From Variovorax sp. PMC12 (GTDB lineage Bacteria; Pseudomonadota; Gammaproteobacteria; Burkholderiales; Burkholderiaceae_C): DNA of 64,000 bases. The notes below the pieces were generated by a model, which searched no databases, was not told the origin of the DNA, and saw nothing but the letters and a program-made list of their open reading frames with translations. The stretch lies in the NCBI RefSeq assembly GCF_003019815.1, contig NZ_CP027774.1, forward strand, positions 62,001-126,000. The letters run 5' to 3'. The number at the start of each line of letters is the position of its first letter. Position 1 is the stretch's first letter. Position numbers and translations under genes: made by a program. Positions 8,979-17,288 of this stretch are shown piece after piece.

Positions 8979-9847
8979 GCCTTGGCTCCGAACATGCCCT
9001 GCGGGCGGAACAGCACCACGCCGATGAAGATGGCGAAGATGCCGATCTGCCCGAGCGACTCGCCCAGGTACAGTCCGCCGAGCGACTCGACCACGCCCAC
9101 GAGGAAGCCGCCGATGAGCGCGCCCACGAAGCTGCCCATGCCGCCGAGCACGACGATCGTGAAGGCCACGAGCACGAAGCCGCTGCCGACCTGCGGGTTG
9201 ACGTAGTACGCGGGCAGCAGGAAGCACGCGGCCGCGCCGAGGCAGGCCAGGCCGATGCCGAAGCTCATGGCGTACACGTGGTCGACGTCGATGCCCATGA
9301 GCTTGGCGCCCTCTTTCTCCTTGGCGACGGCGCGAATGGCACGGCCCAGGTCGGTGCGGCCCATGATCCAGAACAGGATGCCCGAGACCACCAGCGCGCC
9401 GGCAAAGGCGACCAGCTTGGGCACCGCGATCATGGCGGGGCCGATGGCCACGGTGCTCAGCGAATAGGCGGTCTCGATGCTGCGGGTGTCGGACTTGAAG
9501 AACAGCAGCGCGAGGTTCTCCATGACGATGGCGATGCCCAGCGTGGCGAGCAGGATGTTCTCGTCCTTGCCGTGGCCTGCCTTGTTGATGACGACGCGCT
9601 GCAGCGCATAGCCCAGCGCGAACATGCCGATGATGGCAATCGGCAAGGCCATGTAGGGGTCGATGCCCCAGCGCTCCTTCAGGAAGTACACGGCGTACAG
9701 GGCCAGCATCAGGCTTGCGCCATGGGCGAAGTTGATGATGTGCAACACGCCGTAGATGAGCGTGAGTCCCACGGCGATCAGGGCGTATACGGCGCCCGTC
9801 GTCAGTCCGTTGAGGACCGAGGGGAAAAGAATGTTGATGTCTGGCAT
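8975..9847 (-). CDS. livH: ABC transporter permease, LivH type
   Basis: 290 residues, membrane permease. The start region LNGLTTGAVYALIAVGLTLI and IINFAHG are LivH hallmarks; the ATPase-contact loop is present (KEGAKLMGIDVD). The start is taken at 9847 (MPDINILFPS), which fits the family; an ATG 17 codons upstream at 9898 has a purine-rich stretch after it but would add an atypical hydrophilic tail. Confidence 0.88.
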   Translation of the reverse strand: MPDINILFPSVLNGLTTGAVYALIAVGLTLIYGVLHIINFAHGASLMLALYAVYFLKERWGIDPYMALPIAIIGMFALGYALQRVVINKAGHGKDENILLATLGIAIVMENLALLFFKSDTRSIETAYSLSTVAIGPAMIAVPKLVAFAGALVVSGILFWIMGRTDLGRAIRAVAKEKEGAKLMGIDVDHVYAMSFGIGLACLGAAACFLLPAYYVNPQVGSGFVLVAFTIVVLGGMGSFVGALIGGFLVGVVESLGGLYLGESLGQIGIFAIFIGVVLFRPQGMFGAKA

Positions 9848-9917
9848 GAGGCTGGCTGGTGCTTGGCTTCTTGTCTCTTCATGAAGGCCGCCCGCCATGC
9901 GGTGCCGGCCCTGCGGC

Positions 9918-11120
9918 TCAAGCCTTCAGCGGGAAGACGGGGTCCACTTCGCGGTAGTCGCGCGGGATGATCACCTTGATGTCGTTCTTCACCACCTGCG
10001 TCATCAGGGGCTGCGCGCCTTCGTTCTGTCCGTTGACGAACTTGGTGGGGCCGTACGGCATGATGTGATTCGAGAAGGTGCTCTTCTCCAGCGCGTCGAT
10101 GATGGCGGCGCGCTCCGTCGACTTCGCGCGCTCGATGGCATCGGCCAGCAGCCACATCGAGGTGTAGGTCATGAAAACCTCGTAGCTGAAGAACTGGCCC
10201 TTGGCCTCCACGCGCTTGCGCAGTTCCTGCGAGCGCTTGTCCTTCGGGTTGAACCAATGGTTGCAGTCGATGATGCCGTTGGCCGCGTCCGGAAACTCCT
10301 TGACGAACTTGTAGCTCGACGCGGCGCCGCCCAGCACCGAGAAGATCGCCTTGGGCACGACCTTCTGTTGCTGCATGGTGCGCACCAGCAGTGCGTATTC
10401 GTTGTAGTAGTTGGCGGGGATCACGATGTCGGGGTTGACCGACTTCATGCGCAGCACGATGTTGTTGAAGTCGCGCGTGGGGTTGGCATGCTTGACCACC
10501 TCCTTCACCTCGAAGCCGTAGCCCGGGAGCTCGCGCGACAGCAGCTGCGCGGTGCCAGCGCCGAACAGCGACTCCTCGTGGATGATCATCACGGTCTTGG
10601 CGGGGCTGCCCGCGGCCTTGTTGAGCACCAGCAGGTTGGCCATGGCCACCTCGGTCGACTTCCTGTAGCCGGGACCGAAGCGGAAGGTGTTCTTCAGGCC
10701 GCGCTCGACGATCTGGTCGGCCACGCCCACATCCACCACATGCGGCAGGTTGTACTTGGCGGCGGCCTGCGTGGTGGCCAGGCAGATGGCCGAGGCGAAG
10801 GCGCCCACGATGGCCGAGACACCGGCTTCGTTCATCTTCTCGACCTCGGCCGCGCCGGCCTGCGGCTGCGACTGCGCATCGCCCAGCAGCGCCTCGAGCT
10901 TCGCGCCGCCGAGCGACTTGATGCCTCCCGCGGCGTTGATGTCCTCGATGGCCATGAGCGCACCCAGGCGGCACTGCTGGCCGGAATAGGCGAGCGCACC
11001 GGTGACCGGATGCAGCACACCGACCTTGACGGTCTTGGGCTGCGCGCCGGCCACGAGCGGGAAGGCGACGGCAGTGGCCAGGGCGGCGGACTGCGAAACG
11101 AAACTGCGGCGGTTCTGCAT
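9918..11120 (-). CDS. ABC transporter substrate-binding protein (LivK/HAAT family)
   Basis: 400 residues, periplasmic binding protein family 6. The N-terminus MQNRRSFVSQSAALATAVAF has an RRSFV twin-arginine-like motif before the hydrophobic core and AGAQP cleavage region, so Tat export is possible. The mature start TVKVGVLHPVTGALAYSG is typical. The ATG at 11120 follows GGAAAG at good spacing. It is the first structural gene after the GntR regulator (17 bases) and should set the transporter's specificity. Ligand unknown; a cyclic amide or its carboxylate product is an inference from the hyuBA neighbours. Confidence 0.9.
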   Translation of the reverse strand: MQNRRSFVSQSAALATAVAFPLVAGAQPKTVKVGVLHPVTGALAYSGQQCRLGALMAIEDINAAGGIKSLGGAKLEALLGDAQSQPQAGAAEVEKMNEAGVSAIVGAFASAICLATTQAAAKYNLPHVVDVGVADQIVERGLKNTFRFGPGYRKSTEVAMANLLVLNKAAGSPAKTVMIIHEESLFGAGTAQLLSRELPGYGFEVKEVVKHANPTRDFNNIVLRMKSVNPDIVIPANYYNEYALLVRTMQQQKVVPKAIFSVLGGAASSYKFVKEFPDAANGIIDCNHWFNPKDKRSQELRKRVEAKGQFFSYEVFMTYTSMWLLADAIERAKSTERAAIIDALEKSTFSNHIMPYGPTKFVNGQNEGAQPLMTQVVKNDIKVIIPRDYREVDPVFPLKA

Positions 11121-11137
11121 GGGGCTTTCCTTCTTCT

Positions 11138-11929
11138 TCAGTTGAACTGGGCTGACACGTCTTTGCTGACCCACACCTTCGCGTCGATGCTGCCCACGCG
11201 GGAGAGCTGCATCTCGTAGGTGTAGCGGTCGGGGCGATAGAGGCCGTGCAGCCACTGCACGGGCCGCTCGTCTTCGTCGTAGATCAGGCGGCGCACCGCG
11301 AGCAGCGCGGAGCCGACGGACACATCCAGGTGCTGTGCGAGCACGTTGTCCGCCAACCGCGCCGAAATGGTCTGGTGCGCGCGCCCCACCTTGACGCCGG
11401 ACTCTTCCAGCAGCACGAGAATGGGCTTCTTCGACAGCTCGCGCCGGCCGAAGCGGCGTGCGATGGAGTCGGGCACATAGGTCGTGATGTGCGAGAGCGG
11501 CCCTTCCTTGGTGGAGCGCACGCGCACGGCCTTCTGAACCGGATCGCCGAGGTCCAGTTGCAGAGCCTGGGCGACCTGCGTGGACGCGGTGATGGTCGCC
11601 ACCTCGATCACCTTGACGGAGGTATGAAGGCCCATGGTCACCAGGTTCTCGAGCAGGCCGCGCAGATTGGCACGCTCCATGCTCTTGCCCTCAGGCCCGT
11701 CGCCCGCGACGGGCGGCGCCAGTGCGCGCGTGCGGCGCCCCGGGTTGCGCGCGATCAGGCCCTCCGAGGCCAGCTGTTCCAGCGCGCGCCGGACCGTGAC
11801 ACGCGCGACATTGAACTGCGCCATCAGCGCAAGTTCGCCCGGCAGGCCTTCCGCGAAACGCCCCTCGTGCAACTGCTCACGCAGGACCAGATAGATCTGG
11901 TGGTATTTCGGCAAAGGCATTTGCGACAT
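11138..11929 (-). CDS. GntR-family regulator, HutC/UTRA subfamily
   Basis: 263 residues. N-terminal winged helix-turn-helix (PLPKYHQIYLVLREQL ... ARVTVRRALEQLASEGLI), then a C-terminal UTRA ligand-binding domain from about residue 95 (ending DRYTYEMQLSRV). Probably represses this operon until an inducer related to the substrate binds. It is the promoter-proximal gene and reads in the same direction, so autoregulation is likely. A second ATG three codons in (MPLPKY) is an alternative start. Confidence 0.9.
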   Translation of the reverse strand: MSQMPLPKYHQIYLVLREQLHEGRFAEGLPGELALMAQFNVARVTVRRALEQLASEGLIARNPGRRTRALAPPVAGDGPEGKSMERANLRGLLENLVTMGLHTSVKVIEVATITASTQVAQALQLDLGDPVQKAVRVRSTKEGPLSHITTYVPDSIARRFGRRELSKKPILVLLEESGVKVGRAHQTISARLADNVLAQHLDVSVGSALLAVRRLIYDEDERPVQWLHGLYRPDRYTYEMQLSRVGSIDAKVWVSKDVSAQFN

Positions 11930-11936
11930 GCCTTTG

Positions 11937-11974
11937 ATGTTTTTGCAGTTTCAATGTTCTGTCAATGGGACATT
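11937..11974 (-). promoter_or_regulatory. Candidate promoter and operator of the GntR-led operon
   Basis: On the minus strand TTGACA (11965-11960) is followed after 17 bases by AAACAT (11942-11937), a weak -10. An imperfect inverted repeat, AATGTTC (11953-11959) and GGACATT (11968-11974), straddles the -35 box, as expected for a repressor site. The leader to the regulator's ATG would be very short. Confidence 0.4.
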
Positions 11975-12228
11975 TAAAACGCCAACGCTTTCCGGACTAG
12001 TCGCACGGTCACCCTAAAGTTTTCCTATTTGTTACCGATATGTGAAACCGTGGGCGTTCAGCGTCCGGCAGGCGCAGTCCGCGTGGGCAAGGCGATGGCG
12101 GAGCGCTGACGCACATGCGACGCGACCGGCGAGGTCGATGCGCTTCGTTTCGGCCCCAGTCCCGGACGGATTGGCTCGGCGCCAGACACCGCGTAAGGGG
12201 CTCTCACAACCATCAGAGGAAAAGACAA

Positions 12229-13680
12229 GTGACTATTCGGACTTACTACAGGCCACTGGCTGCGGTGAGCGCTGCCGCGCTGCTGCTGCTTTCAGCATGT
12301 GGCGGTGGTAGCAATGGGGGAGGCTCGTTCTTCGCGGGCGTCGGTGCAAACGGGAACACCAGCAGCAGCGGCAACAGCGGCAATCCGCCTACCAGCGGCG
12401 AGACCACAACCAACACCGACTCGACCGCCAAATTCACGATCGGCGGCACCATCTCGGGCTTGAGCGCCGAAGGGCTGGCACTTCAGAACAACGGTGCGGA
12501 CTCGCTTTCAGTGGCCAGCGGTGCCACGAGCTTCAAGTTCTCAAGGGCACTGACGTCCGGCGCCTCGTACAGCGTTGGTGTCGCGGGCCATCCCTTCGGC
12601 GAAGTCTGTTTCGTCAACGGTCCGTCTGGTACCGCGACCGCGGACGTGGTGTCGATTGCCATCGTATGCGGTGACTGGGTCGCGGTCTCGGCGAAAGTCG
12701 ATGTGTTCTCGGGCGCCACGACGCCGGGCGTCGCGGACGGGGCCGGTTCCAGCGCACGCTTCAAGGGACCCTATGGGCTCGCCTTCGGTCCTGACGGAAC
12801 CATGTACGTTGCGGACACCGCTAACAACACGATCCGCAGTATCACGCCCGCAGGCGTCGTTTCGACGCTCGCCGGCGATTCCAGCCTGCCAAGCGGGGGG
12901 CACGACGACGGAGCCGGAACGGCAGCGAGCTTCAAGGGACCCAGAGGTGCCGCCGTCGGTGCGGACGGCACCATCTATGTGGCCGACTATGAGAATCACA
13001 TGATCCGCAAGATCACGCCCCAAGGTGCCGTGAGCGTCTTTGCGGGCAGTACGGCTGCGGGCAACGCCGATGGCTCGGGCACCAGCGCGCAATTCCAGTA
13101 TCCATGGGGCATCGTGGTGGACGCCGGCGGCAATCTCTTTGTCGCGGACCAAGGCAATCATCTGATCCGCAAGATCACGCCCGCGGGTGTCGTTTCGACC
13201 TTCGCTGGCTCGGGCGCGCCGGGATTCGTGAATGCCAACGGGACGAGCGCGCAGTTCCACTACCCCACCGGACTGGCCATCGATGCCGCGGGCAACCTCT
13301 ATGTGGGAGACCAGAACAACAACGTGATTCGCCAGATCACCCCCCTGGGGACAGTGTCGACATACGCCGGCAGTGGGGTGTCGGCTTCCATCGACGGCAC
13401 AGGCTCGTCGGCGGCGTTCAATCTCCCGATCGGCGTCGCGATAGATGCCGGCGGCAACGTCTACGTGACGGAGTTGCTCAGCAACAGCATCCGCAAGATC
13501 TCGCCGGCGCAGAAGGTGACGACGCTGGCCGGTGGCAGCTCTCTCGGCGCATACGTGGATGGTCCCGGTAACGACGCGCGCTTCAGCGACCCGATGGGTG
13601 TTGCCGTCGATCGCAACGGCGATGTGTTCGTTGCGGATCGCTCGAACAACATGATCCGCAGGATCACGCGCACCCACTGA
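12229..13680 (+). CDS. NHL-repeat beta-propeller lipoprotein
   Basis: 483 residues from a GTG at 12229 preceded by AGAGGA; the upstream in-frame ATG at 12115 would place a charged tail before the signal peptide. Type II signal peptide with lipobox LSAC (Cys24), then a Gly/Ser/Thr/Asn-rich linker to about residue 70. Six NHL-like repeats follow, each built on (Y/F)VADxxNNxIRxITPxGxVST(L/F)AG, the last ending at the C-terminus. Predicted surface or periplasmic six-bladed propeller, perhaps a protein- or polymer-binding scaffold. No enzymatic motif is seen. The 254 bases upstream (11,975-12,228) carry no recognised gene. Confidence 0.85.
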   Translation: MTIRTYYRPLAAVSAAALLLLSACGGGSNGGGSFFAGVGANGNTSSSGNSGNPPTSGETTTNTDSTAKFTIGGTISGLSAEGLALQNNGADSLSVASGATSFKFSRALTSGASYSVGVAGHPFGEVCFVNGPSGTATADVVSIAIVCGDWVAVSAKVDVFSGATTPGVADGAGSSARFKGPYGLAFGPDGTMYVADTANNTIRSITPAGVVSTLAGDSSLPSGGHDDGAGTAASFKGPRGAAVGADGTIYVADYENHMIRKITPQGAVSVFAGSTAAGNADGSGTSAQFQYPWGIVVDAGGNLFVADQGNHLIRKITPAGVVSTFAGSGAPGFVNANGTSAQFHYPTGLAIDAAGNLYVGDQNNNVIRQITPLGTVSTYAGSGVSASIDGTGSSAAFNLPIGVAIDAGGNVYVTELLSNSIRKISPAQKVTTLAGGSSLGAYVDGPGNDARFSDPMGVAVDRNGDVFVADRSNNMIRRITRTH

Positions 13681-13887
13681 CCCTGTCCTTCCCACGAAGC
13701 CGACGGGCGCATCCTGTATGCGGAAGCGCCTGGCGGCTGGTGCGCAAGAAGATCGTCGAGCGTGCTGGCCATTCGCTTGGCGCCTTGGCAGCCGTCAGCA
13801 GCATGCGGAGAGTGCATGAGCCGCGAACTCGCCAGCAAATGCAACCCCGACGGTCCTGACCCGCAGAGCCACGACCGAACCAAGGCG

Positions 13888-15249
13888 CTACTTGAAATCG
13901 TCCGCCAGGATGTCGAACTTGCGCAGCTTGTCGTGCAGCGTCTGCCGCGCGATGGCCAGCGCGGCGGCCGTGGCGGGCTGGTCGCCCTTGTGCTTGCGCA
14001 GCGCCTCGACGATCACCGCGCGCTCGAAAGCCTCGACTTGCTGCGGCAGCGCACGCGGCAATGCCGGCAGGCCGTCGCCGCTGGCGCGCGTCTGCGTGAG
14101 GCGCTCGCCGAGCAGGCCCAGCACGAAGCGGTCCGCCACGTTGCGCAGTTCGCGTACGTTGCCTGGCCACGCATAGGCCATCAGGTCGGCCAACTGCGCG
14201 TTGGTCAGCGCTGGCGCCGGGCGCTCGTAGCGGTTCGCGGCCAGCAGCGTGAAGTGCTCGAACAGCAGCGGAATATCTTCGCGCCTCTCGCGCAGCGGCG
14301 GCAGTTCGATGAAGGCCACGCCGAGCCGGTAGTACAGGTCGGCCCGGAATTTCTGGCGGTCGCTCATTTCCTTCAGGTCCTCCTTGCTCGCGGCCACCAC
14401 GCGGCAGTCGAAGGGAATGGCCTTGTTGGAGCCGATGCGCTCGATGCTGCGCTCCTGAAGCGCGCGAAGCAGCTTGATCTGCACCGGCATCGGCATGCTC
14501 TCGATCTCGTCGAGGAACAGCGTGCCGCCGTTGGCGTATTCGAACTTGCCCACCCGCGCGCGGTTGGCGCTGGTGAAGGCGCCGGCTTCGTGGCCGAACA
14601 GCTCGCTCTCGGCCAATGCCTCCGGCAGGCCGCCGCAGTTGAGGGGCACGAAATGCTGGCGGCGGCGCTCGCTGTGCGCATGCAGGCATTGGGCGACGAG
14701 TTCCTTGCCGGTGCCGGTTTCGCCGTAGACCAGCACGTCGGCCGAGGTCTCGGCCAGCGTCATCACGGTGCGGCGCACGTGCTGCATCTGGGCCGAGCGG
14801 CCGAGCAGCACCGACTGGATGCCGTTCCAGTTGTCCAGCGCGTCGCGCAGCTTGCGCACCTGCAGCGTGAGCTCGCGTCGTTCGATGGCGTGGCGCACGA
14901 TGGCCACCAGTCGCTCGGAGCTGAAGGGTTTCTCGATGAAGTCGTAGGCACCCTCTCGCATCGCCTGCACAGCCATCGCGATGTGTCCGTGCCCCGTGAC
15001 CAGGATGACTGGAAGCTCCGCGTCGGCCGTGTGCAGTTCGTTCAGCCATTCGGTGCCGCTCATGCCCGGCAGGCGCACGTCGCTGATCACGATCGCCGGA
15101 ACGCCGAAACTGATGTGCGCCCGGGCGCGCTCGACACTGGCGAAGGCTTCGACCTCGAAGCCCGCCAGGGCCAGCACCTGGGCCGTGCTCAGGCGGACGT
15201 CTTCGTCGTCCTCCACCAGCAGCACACGGATGGCAGGGTTGTCGCTCAC
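13888..15249 (-). CDS. dctD: Sigma-54-dependent response regulator DctD
   Basis: 453 residues from a GTG at 15249 with AGGAG ten bases upstream and seven bases after the dctB stop. Receiver domain (LLVEDDEDV; phosphoacceptor Asp57 in VISDVRLPG; Lys107 in EKPF), AAA+ domain (Walker A GETGTGKE 176-183; Walker B LFLDEIE) and a Fis-type helix-turn-helix at the C-terminus (ATAAALAIARQTLHDKL). The sigma-54 contact loop reads GAFTSA at 223-228 instead of GAFTGA. Activates dctA with RNA polymerase-sigma54 in response to DctB. Confidence 0.9.
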   Translation of the reverse strand: MSDNPAIRVLLVEDDEDVRLSTAQVLALAGFEVEAFASVERARAHISFGVPAIVISDVRLPGMSGTEWLNELHTADAELPVILVTGHGHIAMAVQAMREGAYDFIEKPFSSERLVAIVRHAIERRELTLQVRKLRDALDNWNGIQSVLLGRSAQMQHVRRTVMTLAETSADVLVYGETGTGKELVAQCLHAHSERRRQHFVPLNCGGLPEALAESELFGHEAGAFTSANRARVGKFEYANGGTLFLDEIESMPMPVQIKLLRALQERSIERIGSNKAIPFDCRVVAASKEDLKEMSDRQKFRADLYYRLGVAFIELPPLRERREDIPLLFEHFTLLAANRYERPAPALTNAQLADLMAYAWPGNVRELRNVADRFVLGLLGERLTQTRASGDGLPALPRALPQQVEAFERAVIVEALRKHKGDQPATAAALAIARQTLHDKLRKFDILADDFK

Positions 15250-15256
15250 TTGGGCA

Positions 15257-17209
15257 TCACTCCTGTGCATTGGAATCAAGGGAATTGGAAGGAAAGGAAC
15301 CGGGCGGGTTGTGGATCACGGCAATGGCAGCAGGCAAGTCGACCACGAAGCAGGCACCGCCCTGCGGCAGGTTGGCTGCGCGCAGCGTGCCGTCCATCGC
15401 GCGCACCAATTGTGCCGAGATCACGAGGCCCAGGCCCAGACCGGCACCCGCCGGCTTGCTGGTGACAAAAGGTTCGAACAGCCGCGGCAGGATGTCGGGA
15501 TGGATGCCGGTGCCGGTATCGCTCACACGAAGGATCACACGGCCCTCCTCCAGCCGCGCTGCGAGCCTGAGTGTGCGCACGGGCGCCTCCTGCATGGCGT
15601 CGACGGCATTGCGCATCAGGTTGGCCAGCACGCTGCCCAGCGCCGCCTCCTCGGCCATGACGCTCAGCGTGGCGGGCTGCACATCGACCTCGATGCCGAT
15701 GCGGTGCTTCCTCGCGGCCTCGGCCACCATCGCCTGTGCATCGGCTATGGCCTGCGACAACGGCAGCGGCACCAATGGCAGGTCGCTGCGGTGCGCGAAT
15801 GTCTTCAATTGCGAGGTCAGGCGCGCGAGCCGGTCGACCATGCCGCAGATGCGCTGCAGGTTGCCGCGCACGTCGTCTAACCGATTCCTGTCGAGCAGGA
15901 TGCCGGCGCTCTCGGAGAGAGTGCGCATGGCCGTGAGTGGCTGGTTGAGTTCGTGCGCCACGCCGACCGACATCTGGCCCAAAGCGGCCAACTTGCCCGC
16001 ATGCACCAGTTCGCCCTGGGCCGCGCGCAGCTGCGCGGTTCGAGCCACCACGGTCGATTCGAGCGTGTCATGCGCCGCCTGCAGCGCCGCCTGGTTGGCG
16101 AGCTTCTGGTGCACCGCGCGTCGGCGCTGCAAGAGCGCGACGGCCACCAGCAACAGCACCGCCATGGCCAGGCTCGCGGTGATGGCCGTGTTGCGCGCCG
16201 CCACCCGCACCGGCGCCAGATTGTCGAGCACCATCAGTTGCCAGGGGGCATCTCGCAGAGGCCTAGCCGAGGCGAGCTGATCGGTACCGTCCAGCGCGAT
16301 CACCTGGACGTTGCGGTCCAGCGCCTGCTTCTGCGTCCACTGCAGTGGCTGCAACGTGGCGTTGCCGTAGGGACGCGAGCGCAAGACCTCGGCGCGTTGC
16401 AGGGCGTCGAGCGGCAGCAGTGGACGGAATTTGAGGTCTTTGCGCGTGGAGAGGATCACCACGCCGCGCTGGTCGATCAGCGCCACGTCGCCCGGCAGCT
16501 TGCGCCAGGCGCGCTCGGCCTCCTCGAGGTTGACCTTGACGGCCACCACGCCACGCGTGGGCTGGCCACGCCGAAGCGCGTACGACAGGTAGTAGCCTGG
16601 CCGGTTGCTGGTGATGCCCACGCCATAGAAGCGGCCTCGCCCCTGGCTCAGCGCGTCGATCACGTAGGGTCGGAACGACAGGTCCTGTCCCAGGGTGGTA
16701 CCGGGCCTGTTCCAGTCGGACGCCGCCTGCGAGATGCCGGAGCGGTCGAGCACGTAGAGCATCTCGGCGCCCGCGGTGGCGTTGACGCCGTCGAGGTAGC
16801 GGTTGACCGCGTCGCGCAGGTGTGTGTCTGACGGCGTTTCGAGCAGCGCGGGGACGATCGGGGTCATCTCCAGTAGCGCAGGCAGGTACTCGAAGCGGGC
16901 CAGGTCGGCGTCCAGGCCCGTCGCGAGCATGTCGAGGCGATGGTCCGCAGCTTCGCGCAGCCGCGCCAGGCCGGCCTGCATGGCGAACTGGTGGCCCGCG
17001 AAGGCGGCCATTGCCACCAGCGCCAGCGCGCCGCACCAGCGCGCCAGGCCGCGCCATCGTCTGGAATCGTCGAAAGGCAAATCGAAGCGCCGGGCCGGCT
17101 CCCTTGAAGTCAAGGAAGCGTTATTGCACAAGGCCGTGGGGCGCGCATCGGTGCCTGCCCGGTGACGGGCGGGCAGTAAGTGAAAGATGAGGTGGGCCGC
17201 GGACCGCAT
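15257..17209 (-). CDS. dctB: C4-dicarboxylate sensor histidine kinase DctB
   Basis: Up to 650 residues. An N-terminal membrane segment (ALVAMAAFAGHQFAM, about 62-76), a periplasmic double-CACHE sensor (about 80-340; FRPYVIDALSQGRGRFYGVG), a second membrane segment, a coiled linker and the kinase core: phospho-acceptor His in VAHELNQPLTAM, N box NLMRNAVDAM, G boxes DTGTGIHPD and GAGLGLGLV. The start is uncertain: the ATG at 17209 gives an unusual 50-residue tail, and a TTG at 17113 (LTSREPARRF) is a reasonable alternative. Located between dctA and dctD on the same strand. Confidence 0.88.
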   Translation of the reverse strand: MRSAAHLIFHLLPARHRAGTDARPTALCNNASLTSREPARRFDLPFDDSRRWRGLARWCGALALVAMAAFAGHQFAMQAGLARLREAADHRLDMLATGLDADLARFEYLPALLEMTPIVPALLETPSDTHLRDAVNRYLDGVNATAGAEMLYVLDRSGISQAASDWNRPGTTLGQDLSFRPYVIDALSQGRGRFYGVGITSNRPGYYLSYALRRGQPTRGVVAVKVNLEEAERAWRKLPGDVALIDQRGVVILSTRKDLKFRPLLPLDALQRAEVLRSRPYGNATLQPLQWTQKQALDRNVQVIALDGTDQLASARPLRDAPWQLMVLDNLAPVRVAARNTAITASLAMAVLLLVAVALLQRRRAVHQKLANQAALQAAHDTLESTVVARTAQLRAAQGELVHAGKLAALGQMSVGVAHELNQPLTAMRTLSESAGILLDRNRLDDVRGNLQRICGMVDRLARLTSQLKTFAHRSDLPLVPLPLSQAIADAQAMVAEAARKHRIGIEVDVQPATLSVMAEEAALGSVLANLMRNAVDAMQEAPVRTLRLAARLEEGRVILRVSDTGTGIHPDILPRLFEPFVTSKPAGAGLGLGLVISAQLVRAMDGTLRAANLPQGGACFVVDLPAAIAVIHNPPGSFPSNSLDSNAQE

Positions 17210-17288
17210 ACCACCGAGTATCGGGGCGGACGGCCGCCTGATCTTGCTGTCGCGCGCCGCCTCGCCGCTTGCGAGACAGCGACGGCGC

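Noticed and set aside
6198..9206. Thousand-codon open frame on the plus strand
   Set aside because: Antisense to the Bug, livF, livG and livM genes; rich in His, Arg, Gln and Ala as shadow frames are.
12042..12228. Riboswitch or structured RNA upstream of the NHL gene
   Set aside because: GC-rich with some pairing potential but no recognisable class or conserved core.
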